Below, piece after piece: positions 16,008 through 23,929 of a stretch of DNA of 64,000 bases (the stretch's first letter is position 1; each line of letters begins with the position of its first letter). Position numbers and translations under genes: made by a program. This DNA is from JANRKB01 sp033763695 (GTDB lineage: Bacteria; Planctomycetota; Phycisphaerae; Phycisphaerales; UBA1924). The notes below the pieces were generated by a model that searched no databases, was not told the DNA's origin, and was given only the letters and a program-made list of their open reading frames with translations. Location of the stretch: positions 124,001 through 188,000 of the forward strand of contig JANRKB010000057.1 of NCBI GenBank assembly GCA_033763695.1, given 5' to 3'.

Positions 16008-16844
16008 ATGATGCCAGAAGCTCACACCAGCACGCCCGTCGCTTCGCCCACTGCCGCCCCCGCCAGCGCGGCTCACGACGCCAGCCGCCCGCACCCAGAA
16101 TCCATCATCTCCCTCCGCGGCGTTCACAAGTCCTTCGGCCCGCAGGTCGTGCTTGACGGCATGGACCTGGATATCGAGATCGGCAAGACCACCGTCATCC
16201 TCGGCCCTTCAGGCTGCGGAAAGTCGGTCATGCTCAAGCACATCGTCGGCCTGCTCGGCCCCGACGCGGGCGAAGTCTGGTTCGACGGCGTGCGCATTGA
16301 CACGCTCCGCGAACGCGACCTCGGGCCGATCCGACTGCAAATCGGCCTGGTCTTTCAGATGAGCGCGCTCTTTGACTCGATGGACATCGAGGAGAACATC
16401 GCATTCCCGCTGCGCGAACACACCAAGATGAGCATCAGCGAACGCCGCGAACGCGTCCGCGATGCACTCCGCCTCGTCGATCTCGACGGCGTTGAACGCA
16501 AGCTCCCCAGCCAACTCTCCGGCGGCCAGCGCAAGCGCGTCGCGCTCGCCCGCGCCATCGTCATCCGCCCGCGCGTCATCCTGTACGACGAACCCACCAC
16601 CGGTCTGGACCCCATCCGGGCCGACGGCATCAACGAACTGATTCTGCGCCTCAACGCCGAACTGGGCGTCACCAGCGTCGTCGTCACCCACGACCTCGTC
16701 TCCGCAGCCAAGGTCTCCGATCGCGTCGTGATGCTGCACAAGGGCAAGGTCGCCGCGTCAGGCACCTATGAGAGCCTCACGCAGAGCCACGACCCCTGGG
16801 TGCGTCAGTTCCTCGCCGGGCAGTACATCGCCGACGAGCAATAA
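16008..16844 (+). CDS. ABC transporter ATP-binding protein, Mla (MCE) type
   Basis: 278 residues from ATG at 16008 (a second ATG follows at once). After a 30-residue Ala/Pro-rich lead comes a complete ABC ATPase: Walker A GPSGCGKS, Q-loop FQMSALFDSM, signature LSGGQRKR, Walker B VILYDEPTTGLD and the switch histidine in VVTHDL. FQMSALFDSM and DEPTTGLDP are characteristic of MlaF/Ttg2A ATPases that drive phospholipid transport between membranes. The next gene encodes an MlaD-like protein, which supports this. The permease MlaE expected beside it is not in this window. Should be cytoplasmic and membrane-associated. Confidence 0.88.
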   Translation: MMPEAHTSTPVASPTAAPASAAHDASRPHPESIISLRGVHKSFGPQVVLDGMDLDIEIGKTTVILGPSGCGKSVMLKHIVGLLGPDAGEVWFDGVRIDTLRERDLGPIRLQIGLVFQMSALFDSMDIEENIAFPLREHTKMSISERRERVRDALRLVDLDGVERKLPSQLSGGQRKRVALARAIVIRPRVILYDEPTTGLDPIRADGINELILRLNAELGVTSVVVTHDLVSAAKVSDRVVMLHKGKVAASGTYESLTQSHDPWVRQFLAGQYIADEQ

Positions 16845-16896
16845 TCAAGCGTCGCTGGTCCCCGCCTCTGTCACGCCTCTCCCACCATACTTCGCC

Positions 16897-17931
16897 ATGG
16901 CCAACACCTTTCGACGCGACTTCATGATCGGCCTCACGACACTTATCGGCGTCGCCGGGCTTGGCGCGACGCTGTTCATCATCGGCAGCCTTCAGGCTGT
17001 CTTCCGCCCCAACTATCACTTCCGCGTCCGGATGGACTCGGGCGGCGGGCTCAAGAACACCAGCCCCGTCACGCTCAACGGTGTTCGCGTCGGACAGATC
17101 TCCGACATGATCAACATCACCGAAGGCGAGTGGCACGGCGTCGAAGTGCTCGTGCGCGTCGACTCGGTCAAGACCGACATCCCCAAGAACGTCTCGTCCT
17201 ACATCGACAAGGCGTTCATCGGCGAAGCCGCGCTCGACCTGGTCATCCCGCCCGCGGGCGCATCGACGGACCTCATCAGCAAGGACAAGCAGAATCAGGA
17301 TGTGCTGCGGCTGAAGCCCGACACGCTCTTTGGCCAGATCACCGGCGCGGTCCGTGAGCCGCTCGATCGACTCGTCAAGACGTCGGAGAGCATCGAGGAA
17401 CTCGCCAAGACCTACACCGAGGTCGGCAAGCGTGTCAACGCGATGCTTGAGCCGCGCGGCGTCGGCGATGTCGCCAACGGCAAGCAGGCCAACATCGTCT
17501 CCACCGTTGAGCGCGCAGATCGCGTGCTCGCCGGCGCGGAGAAGTGGCTGGCCGACGAGCAACTGCTCGCAAATGTGAAGTCCACCGCCGCCGAGGCCGC
17601 ACTGGCCGCCAAGGACGCACGCACGACGATCGAGGCGTGGAAGAAGGCGGGCGAAAGCGTGCAGACCCAGGTTGATCGCATCGGCGGCAAGGCCGACAAG
17701 ACCACCGAAGAGGCGCTCGCCGCACTGCAGAAGATCCAGACCGCCGCCGAGGGGCTGAATCAGGTCGTTGTGGGCATCAACAACGGCGAAGGCACGCTCG
17801 GCCAACTCGCCAAGAACCCCGACTTGTACAACTCGTTCAAGGACGCGGCAACGCGCCTTGAAAAGGCCCTCGCCGAAGTGCAGAGCCTCGCGGAGAAGAT
17901 CAAGAGCGAAGGCGTCCGCGTCGGCCTCTGA
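16897..17931 (+). CDS. MlaD/MCE-domain lipid-binding protein
   Basis: 344 residues starting at the ATG at 16897, 52 bases after the ATPase gene. The N-terminal helix (DFMIGLTTLIGVAGLGATLFIIG) anchors it in the inner membrane. An MCE domain follows: YHFRVRMDSGGGLKNTSPVTLNGVRVGQI and SSYIDKAFIGEAALDL. The C-terminal half is a long Ala/Lys/Glu-rich helix with coiled-coil character (TAAEAALAAKDARTTIEAWKK), ending after a small motif NNGEGTLGQLAKNPDLYN that is common in MCE proteins. With the ATPase it forms part of a lipid transport complex. Confidence 0.9.
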   Translation: MANTFRRDFMIGLTTLIGVAGLGATLFIIGSLQAVFRPNYHFRVRMDSGGGLKNTSPVTLNGVRVGQISDMINITEGEWHGVEVLVRVDSVKTDIPKNVSSYIDKAFIGEAALDLVIPPAGASTDLISKDKQNQDVLRLKPDTLFGQITGAVREPLDRLVKTSESIEELAKTYTEVGKRVNAMLEPRGVGDVANGKQANIVSTVERADRVLAGAEKWLADEQLLANVKSTAAEAALAAKDARTTIEAWKKAGESVQTQVDRIGGKADKTTEEALAALQKIQTAAEGLNQVVVGINNGEGTLGQLAKNPDLYNSFKDAATRLEKALAEVQSLAEKIKSEGVRVGL

Positions 17932-17963
17932 TCACGCGGACGCTCTCGCCGCCGTCGCGAGTC

Positions 17964-17986
17964 ATGCCCGATGCACATCGCGGCAT
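17964..17986. terminator. Hairpin between convergent genes
   Basis: ATGCCCGATG and CATCGCGGCAT arms around CA, with a one-base bulge, in the gap between mlaD-like (plus) and thyX (minus). There is no T run on either side, so terminator function is only suggested by position. Confidence 0.35.
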
Positions 17987-18004
17987 GAGCCGTAGCTCAC
18001 GGGT

Positions 18005-19063
18005 TCACTCGACGCTGAAGCCCAGACGAGCGGCTTTCTCGACCCATTCGGCCTTTTCACGCTTGTTCTCGGTGGCGATGTCCCCGCGTTCGCCGCGTGA
18101 GATCGCCCGCAGCGCGTCGATCTCCAGACGGGTGAGGTGCAGAGCCTCGAACTCATAATCGCGCCACGCCTGCATCGTGATGGGCACGATGGGCTTGACG
18201 AGGTCGTGCATCGCCGTCGCGAACTGGCGGATCTCAAGCTGCGCGTGCCCGTCCATGCGCAGCGCGAGGAATCGCAGCAGGTTGTGCAGGTCGATCTTCC
18301 AGTACCACTCGGTGTACATGTTCACCGGCAGGCCGATGCGTGCCAGCTCGCGCGACACGCCGCGCTCCGCCAGTGACAGATACTCCTTGTAGAACTGCTC
18401 GACGCGCGACAGATAGTCCACAAAGTCCTGCGCGGTCTTCACGTCTTCGGCATCGCCCAGATTGAAGAGTTCCTCGCCGCCCTGGCGGTTGGACTTGCTC
18501 TGCTTGCGCACCTGCTCAAGCGAAGGCGTGTAGAAGCGATCGCGAATGATCGAGTAGCGTGCGGAGTATTCGTTCACGTTCGCGGTGCGATGGCGGATCC
18601 ACTGCCGCGCGATGAAGATCGGCATGCAGACGTGGAACTTGAACTCGACCATCTCAAACGGGGTGGTGTGCCGGTGCCGGAGCAGATAGCGAATCAGGCC
18701 CTTGTCCTCGTTCACCATCTTGGTTCCCGCGCCGTATGACACGCGGGCCGCCTGCACGATCGCACTGTCCGCCGTCTGACCGATCGGCACAAGCCGCGGC
18801 ATCACATCGACCAGCGCGACAAAACCGTGCTCGTGAATCTTGATCTCATGGCGCGCCGCCCCGCCCATCACGTCGAACGTGGGCGTCTCGGGCATCGTGT
18901 GCGACACCGCGTGCTGCCCGACCGCGTCGGCGCAGGCGTCCGCCGCGGCGGCGTGGGCGTGAAGCTTGGGCTCGGCCAAGGCCGACTGCTGGGAAGCAGG
19001 AGCGGCACTCGCGGCTGGGCCGTTCGTACTCGAAGTGGTTGCACGGGTCGTCGGTTCGGACAT
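18005..19063 (-). CDS. thyX: FAD-dependent thymidylate synthase ThyX
   Basis: A 352-residue protein making dTMP from dUMP with methylene-THF, FAD and NADPH. The ThyX signature RHRTANVNEYSARYS is at residues 157-171, and MPIFIARQWIRHR precedes it. The core starts near residue 75; in front is a poorly conserved Ala/Ser/His-rich extension of about 70 residues containing LHAHAAAADACADAVGQHA. A later ATG near residue 57 (MPETPTFDVMGG) could be the true start, but nothing decides it. It stands alone, convergent with the MlaD-like gene. Confidence 0.93.
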   Translation of the reverse strand: MSEPTTRATTSSTNGPAASAAPASQQSALAEPKLHAHAAAADACADAVGQHAVSHTMPETPTFDVMGGAARHEIKIHEHGFVALVDVMPRLVPIGQTADSAIVQAARVSYGAGTKMVNEDKGLIRYLLRHRHTTPFEMVEFKFHVCMPIFIARQWIRHRTANVNEYSARYSIIRDRFYTPSLEQVRKQSKSNRQGGEELFNLGDAEDVKTAQDFVDYLSRVEQFYKEYLSLAERGVSRELARIGLPVNMYTEWYWKIDLHNLLRFLALRMDGHAQLEIRQFATAMHDLVKPIVPITMQAWRDYEFEALHLTRLEIDALRAISRGERGDIATENKREKAEWVEKAARLGFSVE

Positions 19064-19188
19064 GATGGCCAGAGTAGCAACCGGGTGCCTCCCCTTCCGG
19101 CATCTTCTGCGCGTTTCACACGCCGACGTCCCAACCTACGCATTGGTCGATACTTGCGCGTCGTTGACTCCCGAGCTGTGACTCCGAA

Positions 19189-21129
19189 CTACTCCAGCGA
19201 CGGGCTCGGCTTTGGAAACCCAGGCGTCGGCCAGTACACCGCGTCGAACCCCGCCGCACCTTTCTTGGTCACGATCCACGCTCGCGCCATCCTTTGGAGT
19301 TCTTCGAGATCGATCTGCTTCGTGGGCGCGACGCCGCCGTTGTCTTCAAGATCGGCACCGATCGAGTAAAGCAGCGGCTTGCCATCCTTCAGCCGATAGC
19401 GCAGCGGCTTGCCGTCAAACGGGTCCAGCGGCACACGCGGCAGATACGAGGGCACCAACTCGTCAAGCGCGGCTGGCCAAGCCCCGTGGCGTGCGCGATA
19501 CCCGGCGAGCGCGACACACGTCACCGCAACATCGCGCTTCATCCCCACCCCACGTTCCACTTCGACCATGCGCCCGAACGCGGGCCAAAGCGCGCCGAGG
19601 ATGAAGTACCGCGTCCTGCCGACGCCGTTGTCGTACTTCGCCGACACATCCGCGAGTTGATTCCGCGCGGTACGGTCCCACAACGGCACACGCCGCTCGG
19701 CATCGAATGCACCCAACAGTTCGCGATACGCATCTGACGTCTCGCGCCGCGACGCGCTGATCACCACGGCGGCGGGTGCTGCCGGCCCAACAGCGGCATT
19801 CTGGCTCGTCACCCCGAACGTCTCGTTCGCGTCCTTTGCCCAGCCGGGCACCATGTACTCACCCATCGCCGCGAGCCCACGCGGCGCAAGCCGCCCGTCG
19901 CCACGGCCATTGTCGGTGAACACGCGCTGGAGCGTGTCCTCGATCATGTCATGCTCGCGGCTCATGTTGAGCGTCAGATCACCAGGCTGCTCGCGCAACG
20001 ACGCCGCGGCGAGCAGATGTGCGACGCGGCGCAGCGCATCGGAGTCCAGGAGGTCCGGGTGCGACTGCATCACGCGCACGACATCATCGAACACCATGAA
20101 CATCACCGCGACACCGACGAGTTGGCCGATCAACGTTTGATCTTCACTGGCGTGCCGGGCGAGGCGCAGCATCGCCGCCCAGTTGTCGACCATGCGTGCC
20201 GAGTCACCTTCGTGCAGCGCGAACGCCGCGTCCTGTGCCAGGAATCGGGCCATCTGTCGCATCGGCCCAAGATGCGGGAGCAGCACCGTGATCAGCGGCG
20301 GATTCTCGGTTGCCTTCTGGCTCACTCGCGTGGCATTCGCGGCGTCGTCGAACTGCCCCACGGCCCAGTCCGGCAGCGGGTCCGCGTCGCTCACGATCAA
20401 ACCCATCTTCGGCTTGGCCGTCGCGGCACGGATCAACTCCAGCAACTTCGGGTTCGCCTCGAGGAACGCCTTTGACACGCTATAGCCGCGTTCATTCGGA
20501 TCGCGCTCAACCATGAATCGCTCGCCGTCCTTCAGGCCCGGCGTCGCCGCGATCGCGCGATTCGCCTGTATGTAGAGCGGTGCGGCACGATCCGCCTCGG
20601 GAACGGCCATCGCCGCCGCGTTCCACTCCGCGCTGTAGTTGCGATTGATCGACGGCGTATCGAGCCACGCGCGGCAGTAGAGGAACACATACGTCGCGAT
20701 CAGCACGCCGAGCAGCACAACACTGCCTCTCGACCAGTAGAACCACAGCTTCCATGCCAGCGGCCGCTTGCGGCGCATGCCGCGCCGGATCAGGCGGGCC
20801 GCGACGCGTTCGTCGCCAAAGCCACGAATGAGCGTGTCCTCACTTTCGCCGCGTGCGAGCCCCTCACGGAAGTGCGACGCGAGTTCGGCGGCGACATCCG
20901 TGCGTTCATGCCTCCACAGCCGCGCTTTGCGCACCACACGCATCACCAGTTCGCGTACCCGCATCGGCAAGGTCTCGAGCCCGCGCGTCGCGGCAAGCTC
21001 GCGCCGACCTCGCATCGCGATGATCTCGAAGATCGATGTGCGGAAGAAGAGCTGCGCAAACGAACGCTTCGGCAGTGCGTCCGCAACCCTCGCGTCCGAA
21101 GACTCATGATTGGGAGAGCGCGTGCTCAT
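19189..21129 (-). CDS. Membrane protein with HAAS-like N-terminus, PadR-linked
   Basis: 646 residues from the ATG at 21129, which follows GGAGGTGGAG and overlaps the padR stop by four bases (ATGA), so translation is coupled. The N-terminal 110 residues include VAAELASHFREGLARGESED, TLIRGFGDERVAARLIRR, a HAAS/DUF1700-like helical module typically found beside PadR regulators. One membrane helix follows (GSVVLLGVLIATYVFLYCRAWL). The large remainder is extracytoplasmic, helical in the first part (LIGQLVGVAVMFMVFDDVVRVM), and ends with a domain containing GAWPAALDELVPSYLP, DPFDGKPLRYRLKDGKPLLYSIG, a pattern common at the C-termini of planctomycete envelope proteins. No enzymatic motif is seen. 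It may be the signalling partner or target of PadR. Confidence 0.85.
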   Translation of the reverse strand: MSTRSPNHESSDARVADALPKRSFAQLFFRTSIFEIIAMRGRRELAATRGLETLPMRVRELVMRVVRKARLWRHERTDVAAELASHFREGLARGESEDTLIRGFGDERVAARLIRRGMRRKRPLAWKLWFYWSRGSVVLLGVLIATYVFLYCRAWLDTPSINRNYSAEWNAAAMAVPEADRAAPLYIQANRAIAATPGLKDGERFMVERDPNERGYSVSKAFLEANPKLLELIRAATAKPKMGLIVSDADPLPDWAVGQFDDAANATRVSQKATENPPLITVLLPHLGPMRQMARFLAQDAAFALHEGDSARMVDNWAAMLRLARHASEDQTLIGQLVGVAVMFMVFDDVVRVMQSHPDLLDSDALRRVAHLLAAASLREQPGDLTLNMSREHDMIEDTLQRVFTDNGRGDGRLAPRGLAAMGEYMVPGWAKDANETFGVTSQNAAVGPAAPAAVVISASRRETSDAYRELLGAFDAERRVPLWDRTARNQLADVSAKYDNGVGRTRYFILGALWPAFGRMVEVERGVGMKRDVAVTCVALAGYRARHGAWPAALDELVPSYLPRVPLDPFDGKPLRYRLKDGKPLLYSIGADLEDNGGVAPTKQIDLEELQRMARAWIVTKKGAAGFDAVYWPTPGFPKPSPSLE

Positions 21130-21524
21130 GGCTCCACCTCCGCGCGGTGGTTCGCACAACTCATTCCCTCGGCGACGAGCCTCGCCGGGACACACCCCGC
21201 CGCGATCCCAAGATTCCGCATCGCTTCCGCGAGCGCGGCCCACTGCTTGGAGTCCTTCTCCAGGCGCTTGCGTCCCTTGGGCGTCAGCCGGTAGTACTTG
21301 CGTTCGCGCCCGCTCTCGGCCTCGCGCCGCTCGCCCTCGATCAACCCCTTGGCCTCGAGGTTGTACAGCAGCGGATAGAGCGTTGATTGCCCCATCGCCA
21401 GCACGCCGCCGGACTGGCGTTCGAGCGCCTCGACGAGCTCGTAGCCGTACATCTCGCGGGCCTGCAACAACTTGAGCACGGCAATCGGCCCCGCGCCACG
21501 GAGGAGTTCGGTTTCGGCCTTCAT
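21126..21524 (-). CDS. PadR-family transcriptional regulator
   Basis: 132 residues from the ATG at 21524 (MKAETELLRGAGPIAVLKLL). It has the winged-helix PadR domain: REMYGYELVEALERQSGGVL, then STLYPLLYNLEAKGLIEG, and RKYYRLTPKGRK. It probably represses its own two-gene operon with the HAAS-like membrane protein through the palindrome at 21593-21613. The upstream ORF extension to 21623 runs through that operator and is not family-like, so it is not used. Confidence 0.92.
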   Translation of the reverse strand: MKAETELLRGAGPIAVLKLLQAREMYGYELVEALERQSGGVLAMGQSTLYPLLYNLEAKGLIEGERREAESGRERKYYRLTPKGRKRLEKDSKQWAALAEAMRNLGIAAGCVPARLVAEGMSCANHRAEVEP

Positions 21525-21592
21525 GGTTTCACCTCGTCGTGCACTCGATCGCCCGGAGACTCTCGTTCGCGGCCACCCCATCGCGGCGGCAC

Positions 21593-21613
21593 ATACTATG
21601 TGTGCCATAGTAT
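21593..21613. promoter_or_regulatory. PadR-type operator
   Basis: Perfect 8-base inverted repeat ATACTATG / CATAGTAT around TGTGC, 69 bases upstream of the padR ATG. On the minus strand it begins inside a TATACT box, which would be the -10 of the padR promoter, so binding would block transcription. PadR regulators commonly bind such ATAC...GTAT palindromes at their own promoter. Confidence 0.75.
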
Positions 21614-21746
21614 ACAAGGCCAACCCAGTTTCGGTTGCAGGTTTTCAGCGAGCAAAGATTTTTCTTGGTCATCTGCAACGCGGTGTGTGCCAAGCCGGTA
21701 AAGACCGATGCCCACGTGTTTCCACAACGTGAAGGAGTCGGCAATC

Positions 21747-22478
21747 GTGAACAACTGGAATCGGGTGTCTCAGGGCGTGCTCGCCGCCTGCGCGATCGGT
21801 CTGCTCGCAGGCAACGCACTCGGCGGCGTCAAGTTTGACCTGCAAGTCTCCGCCGACGGCGGGGTGACGTGGCACGATCACGTCAACGCCGCGGAGGGTT
21901 CCACCGTCAAGGTGCGCGGCATCGTCGATCGTTCCAGCGTCGCTGGGTCCGTCGGGCTCAACGGCTTCGGCTACCAACTCAACATCGCTGGCTGGAATGC
22001 GACCAATTCGACGAGCATCCAGACGGATACGTTCATCGCCGGCTACGCGAATGGTGGACTGCGCACTGACCCGTACAACGGTGTCTCCATGCGCATCAAG
22101 TCGGTCGTCACCGGCGGCGTCAACAACTTCTCAATCTACAACATTGCGGGCAACGCATGGGGCGGCTACCTCATCGCTTCTCAAGCAGCGCCTGCCAAGG
22201 GCGGCGGAAACTACCCGATCGACACATCGATCGTCGCAAAGGTGATCCAGTTTGACCTTGCCGTTGGAACCGGCCATGGACGAACGCTGAACATCGATGC
22301 CGCTCTTCAGAATCTCTCGGGTGGCAGCAACATGTTCTTCTTCAGCAACCCGGTCACCGGCCTCCCACCAATCAAGCTCCGGGCCGAAACCGACGGCGCC
22401 TCCGTCACGCTCATGCCCAGTCCCAGCACTGCGGCGTTGCTCCTCACGCTCGCCCTCGGGCGTCGGCGCCGTTCCTAG
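21747..22478 (+). CDS. Secreted protein related to PEP-CTERM-like family, degenerate tail
   Basis: 243 residues from a GTG at 21747, supported by AAGGAG (21732-21737) nine bases upstream; an ATG at 21708 lacks such a site. The signal peptide is VLAACAIGLLAGNALG. The mature domain opens KFDLQVSADGGVTWHDHVNA and continues STVKVRGIVDRSS, so it is a paralog of the genes at 14236 and 47633. The C-terminus LMPSPSTAALLLTLALGRRR has the hydrophobic-plus-arginine layout but lacks the LGLGGLVAG core. It diverges from padR across a 222-base gap with the PadR operator, which might also affect this gene. Confidence 0.82.
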   Translation: MNNWNRVSQGVLAACAIGLLAGNALGGVKFDLQVSADGGVTWHDHVNAAEGSTVKVRGIVDRSSVAGSVGLNGFGYQLNIAGWNATNSTSIQTDTFIAGYANGGLRTDPYNGVSMRIKSVVTGGVNNFSIYNIAGNAWGGYLIASQAAPAKGGGNYPIDTSIVAKVIQFDLAVGTGHGRTLNIDAALQNLSGGSNMFFFSNPVTGLPPIKLRAETDGASVTLMPSPSTAALLLTLALGRRRRS

Positions 22479-22535
22479 TACGAGCACAGCAAATCACACA
22501 CCCACCGCACACGTCGCGGAGCAGCGCGGCCGAAC

Positions 22536-22579
22536 GCACTCGGTGTTCAACGAACGCTCAGTACTTGAGCACCGAGTGC
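22536..22579 (-). repeat. Inverted repeat spanning the apt stop codon
   Basis: Perfect 10-base arms GCACTCGGTG (22536-22545) and CACCGAGTGC (22570-22579) separated by 24 bases. One arm is in the last codons of apt and the other just after it. No T run follows. It may protect the 3' end or terminate weakly. Confidence 0.45.
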
Positions 22580-23085
22580 AGTTCGCCATACTGCTTGAAC
22601 TTCTCGCGACCGTTCAATCCCGCCAGTTCAATCAGCACCGCGATGCCCACGATCTGGGCCTGACACTTGGTGAGCAGTTCGCAGCACGCGCGCAGCGTGC
22701 CGCCGGTCGCGAGCAGGTCGTCGATGAGCAGAACCCGCTTGCCCGCGGGGATCGCGTCGGCGTGGAGCTCGAGTCGATCTGTGCCATACTCGAGCGCGTA
22801 ATCCACGCCGTGGACTTTGCCGGGCAGTTTGCCGGGCTTGCGCACAGGCACAAAACCCGCCGAGAGCGCCTGCGCGATCGCAGTGCCGAAGATGAAGCCG
22901 CGCGACTCGGCCCCCACCACCAGATCAATCCGCTGGCCGCGGAACGGGTTGGCCATCAGTTCGACCGCGAGCGCAAGCCCGCGCGGGTCCGCGAGCAGAG
23001 GCGTGAAGTCTCGGAACATGATTCCGGGCTTGGGAAAGTCCGGGACATTGCGAATCAGCGCATTGAGCTGGGCGATCTGCGACAC
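22558..23085 (-). CDS. apt: Adenine phosphoribosyltransferase
   Basis: 175 residues from the GTG at 23085, preceded by AAGGAG with a 6-base gap; the longer frame to 23133 lacks this. It converts adenine and PRPP to AMP in purine salvage. Family motifs: VPDFPKPGIMFRDFTPLL, VVGAESRGFIFGTAIA, FVPVRKPGKLP, and the PRPP-binding VLLIDDLLATGGT. Length is normal for Apt. It lies convergent to the PEP-CTERM-like gene, with an unrelated fumarylacetoacetase-family gene upstream on the same strand 57 bases away. Confidence 0.95.
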   Translation of the reverse strand: MSQIAQLNALIRNVPDFPKPGIMFRDFTPLLADPRGLALAVELMANPFRGQRIDLVVGAESRGFIFGTAIAQALSAGFVPVRKPGKLPGKVHGVDYALEYGTDRLELHADAIPAGKRVLLIDDLLATGGTLRACCELLTKCQAQIVGIAVLIELAGLNGREKFKQYGELHSVLKY

Positions 23086-23142
23086 ATCAGGCTCCTTGAG
23101 CGAACGACAACCAGCATACGAAAGGCAACACATCGCCGCCGA

Positions 23143-23889
23143 TCAGCGATCGCCCATCACCACGCGATTTCGCAGCACGCCGATCCCCTGCACCTCGACC
23201 TCAACCACGTCGCCCTGCTTGAGGAACACCGGCGGCGTGCGCGCAAAGCCCACGCCGCTGGGCGTCCCCGTCAGGATCACCGTACCCGGCAGCAGCGTCG
23301 TACCGCGGCTGCATTCGTGGACCAGCGTCGGCACGTCGAAAATCATGTCGCTCACCGGTGAATCCTGCATCATCTCGCCGTTGACGCGGCACATCACGCG
23401 CTGCGGCCCGATCGCCCCAAACTCGCGCACGCTGATAAGCCGCGGGCCCAACGGGCAGAACGTGTCGAACGACTTGCCGCGGCAGAACTGCCCGCCCGAT
23501 CCGTCCTTCTGCCACCAGCGGGCCGAGACATCGTTCGCGACGGTGAACCCCGCGATGCACGCCAACGCATCGTCCTTGCTCACATCGCGTACGAACGCCC
23601 CCGAGGGCTGACGCCCGATCACGATCGCCAGTTCCGCCTCAAAGTCCACCTGCGGCCTGTCCTGGCAGATCTTCGGAATCACGATGTGCGCGCCGTCCAC
23701 GCTCGCCGCCATCGGATTCTTAGTGAACAGCACCGGCCGCTCGGGCACGCCCTTGCCCTGCTCCTTGGCGTGGGCGGCGTAGTTCATGCCGATGCCGATG
23801 ATGTGCCGCACCAGCAGCGATTCGCCGCTGTTCGTCCCGATCACGACGCCGAACGTGTCTTTGGTGAAGCTCGTTTGTGAAGTGCTCAT
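23143..23889 (-). CDS. Fumarylacetoacetate hydrolase family protein
   Basis: 248 residues starting at the ATG at 23889. It carries the FAH-family core: IIGIGMNYAAHAKEQG, VDFEAELAIVIGR with the metal-binding E-x-E, AGFTVANDVSARWWQ, GKSFDTFCPLGP, LLPGTVILTGTPSGVGFAR, and LKQGDVVEVEVQGIG. Such enzymes cleave or decarboxylate 2-oxo or acylpyruvate compounds with a divalent metal; which substrate is used here cannot be read from the sequence. The N-terminal domain of eukaryotic FAH is absent, as in acylpyruvases and 2-hydroxyhepta-2,4-diene-1,7-dioate isomerases. Confidence 0.9.
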   Translation of the reverse strand: MSTSQTSFTKDTFGVVIGTNSGESLLVRHIIGIGMNYAAHAKEQGKGVPERPVLFTKNPMAASVDGAHIVIPKICQDRPQVDFEAELAIVIGRQPSGAFVRDVSKDDALACIAGFTVANDVSARWWQKDGSGGQFCRGKSFDTFCPLGPRLISVREFGAIGPQRVMCRVNGEMMQDSPVSDMIFDVPTLVHECSRGTTLLPGTVILTGTPSGVGFARTPPVFLKQGDVVEVEVQGIGVLRNRVVMGDR

Positions 23890-23929
23890 GGTGTGCCTCG
23901 CGTGAAGCCTCAGGATACCACGCTCGGCA

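Noticed and set aside
17964..17986. Strong terminator between mlaD-like and thyX
   Set aside because: The hairpin has no U run on either side, so it is listed only with low confidence.
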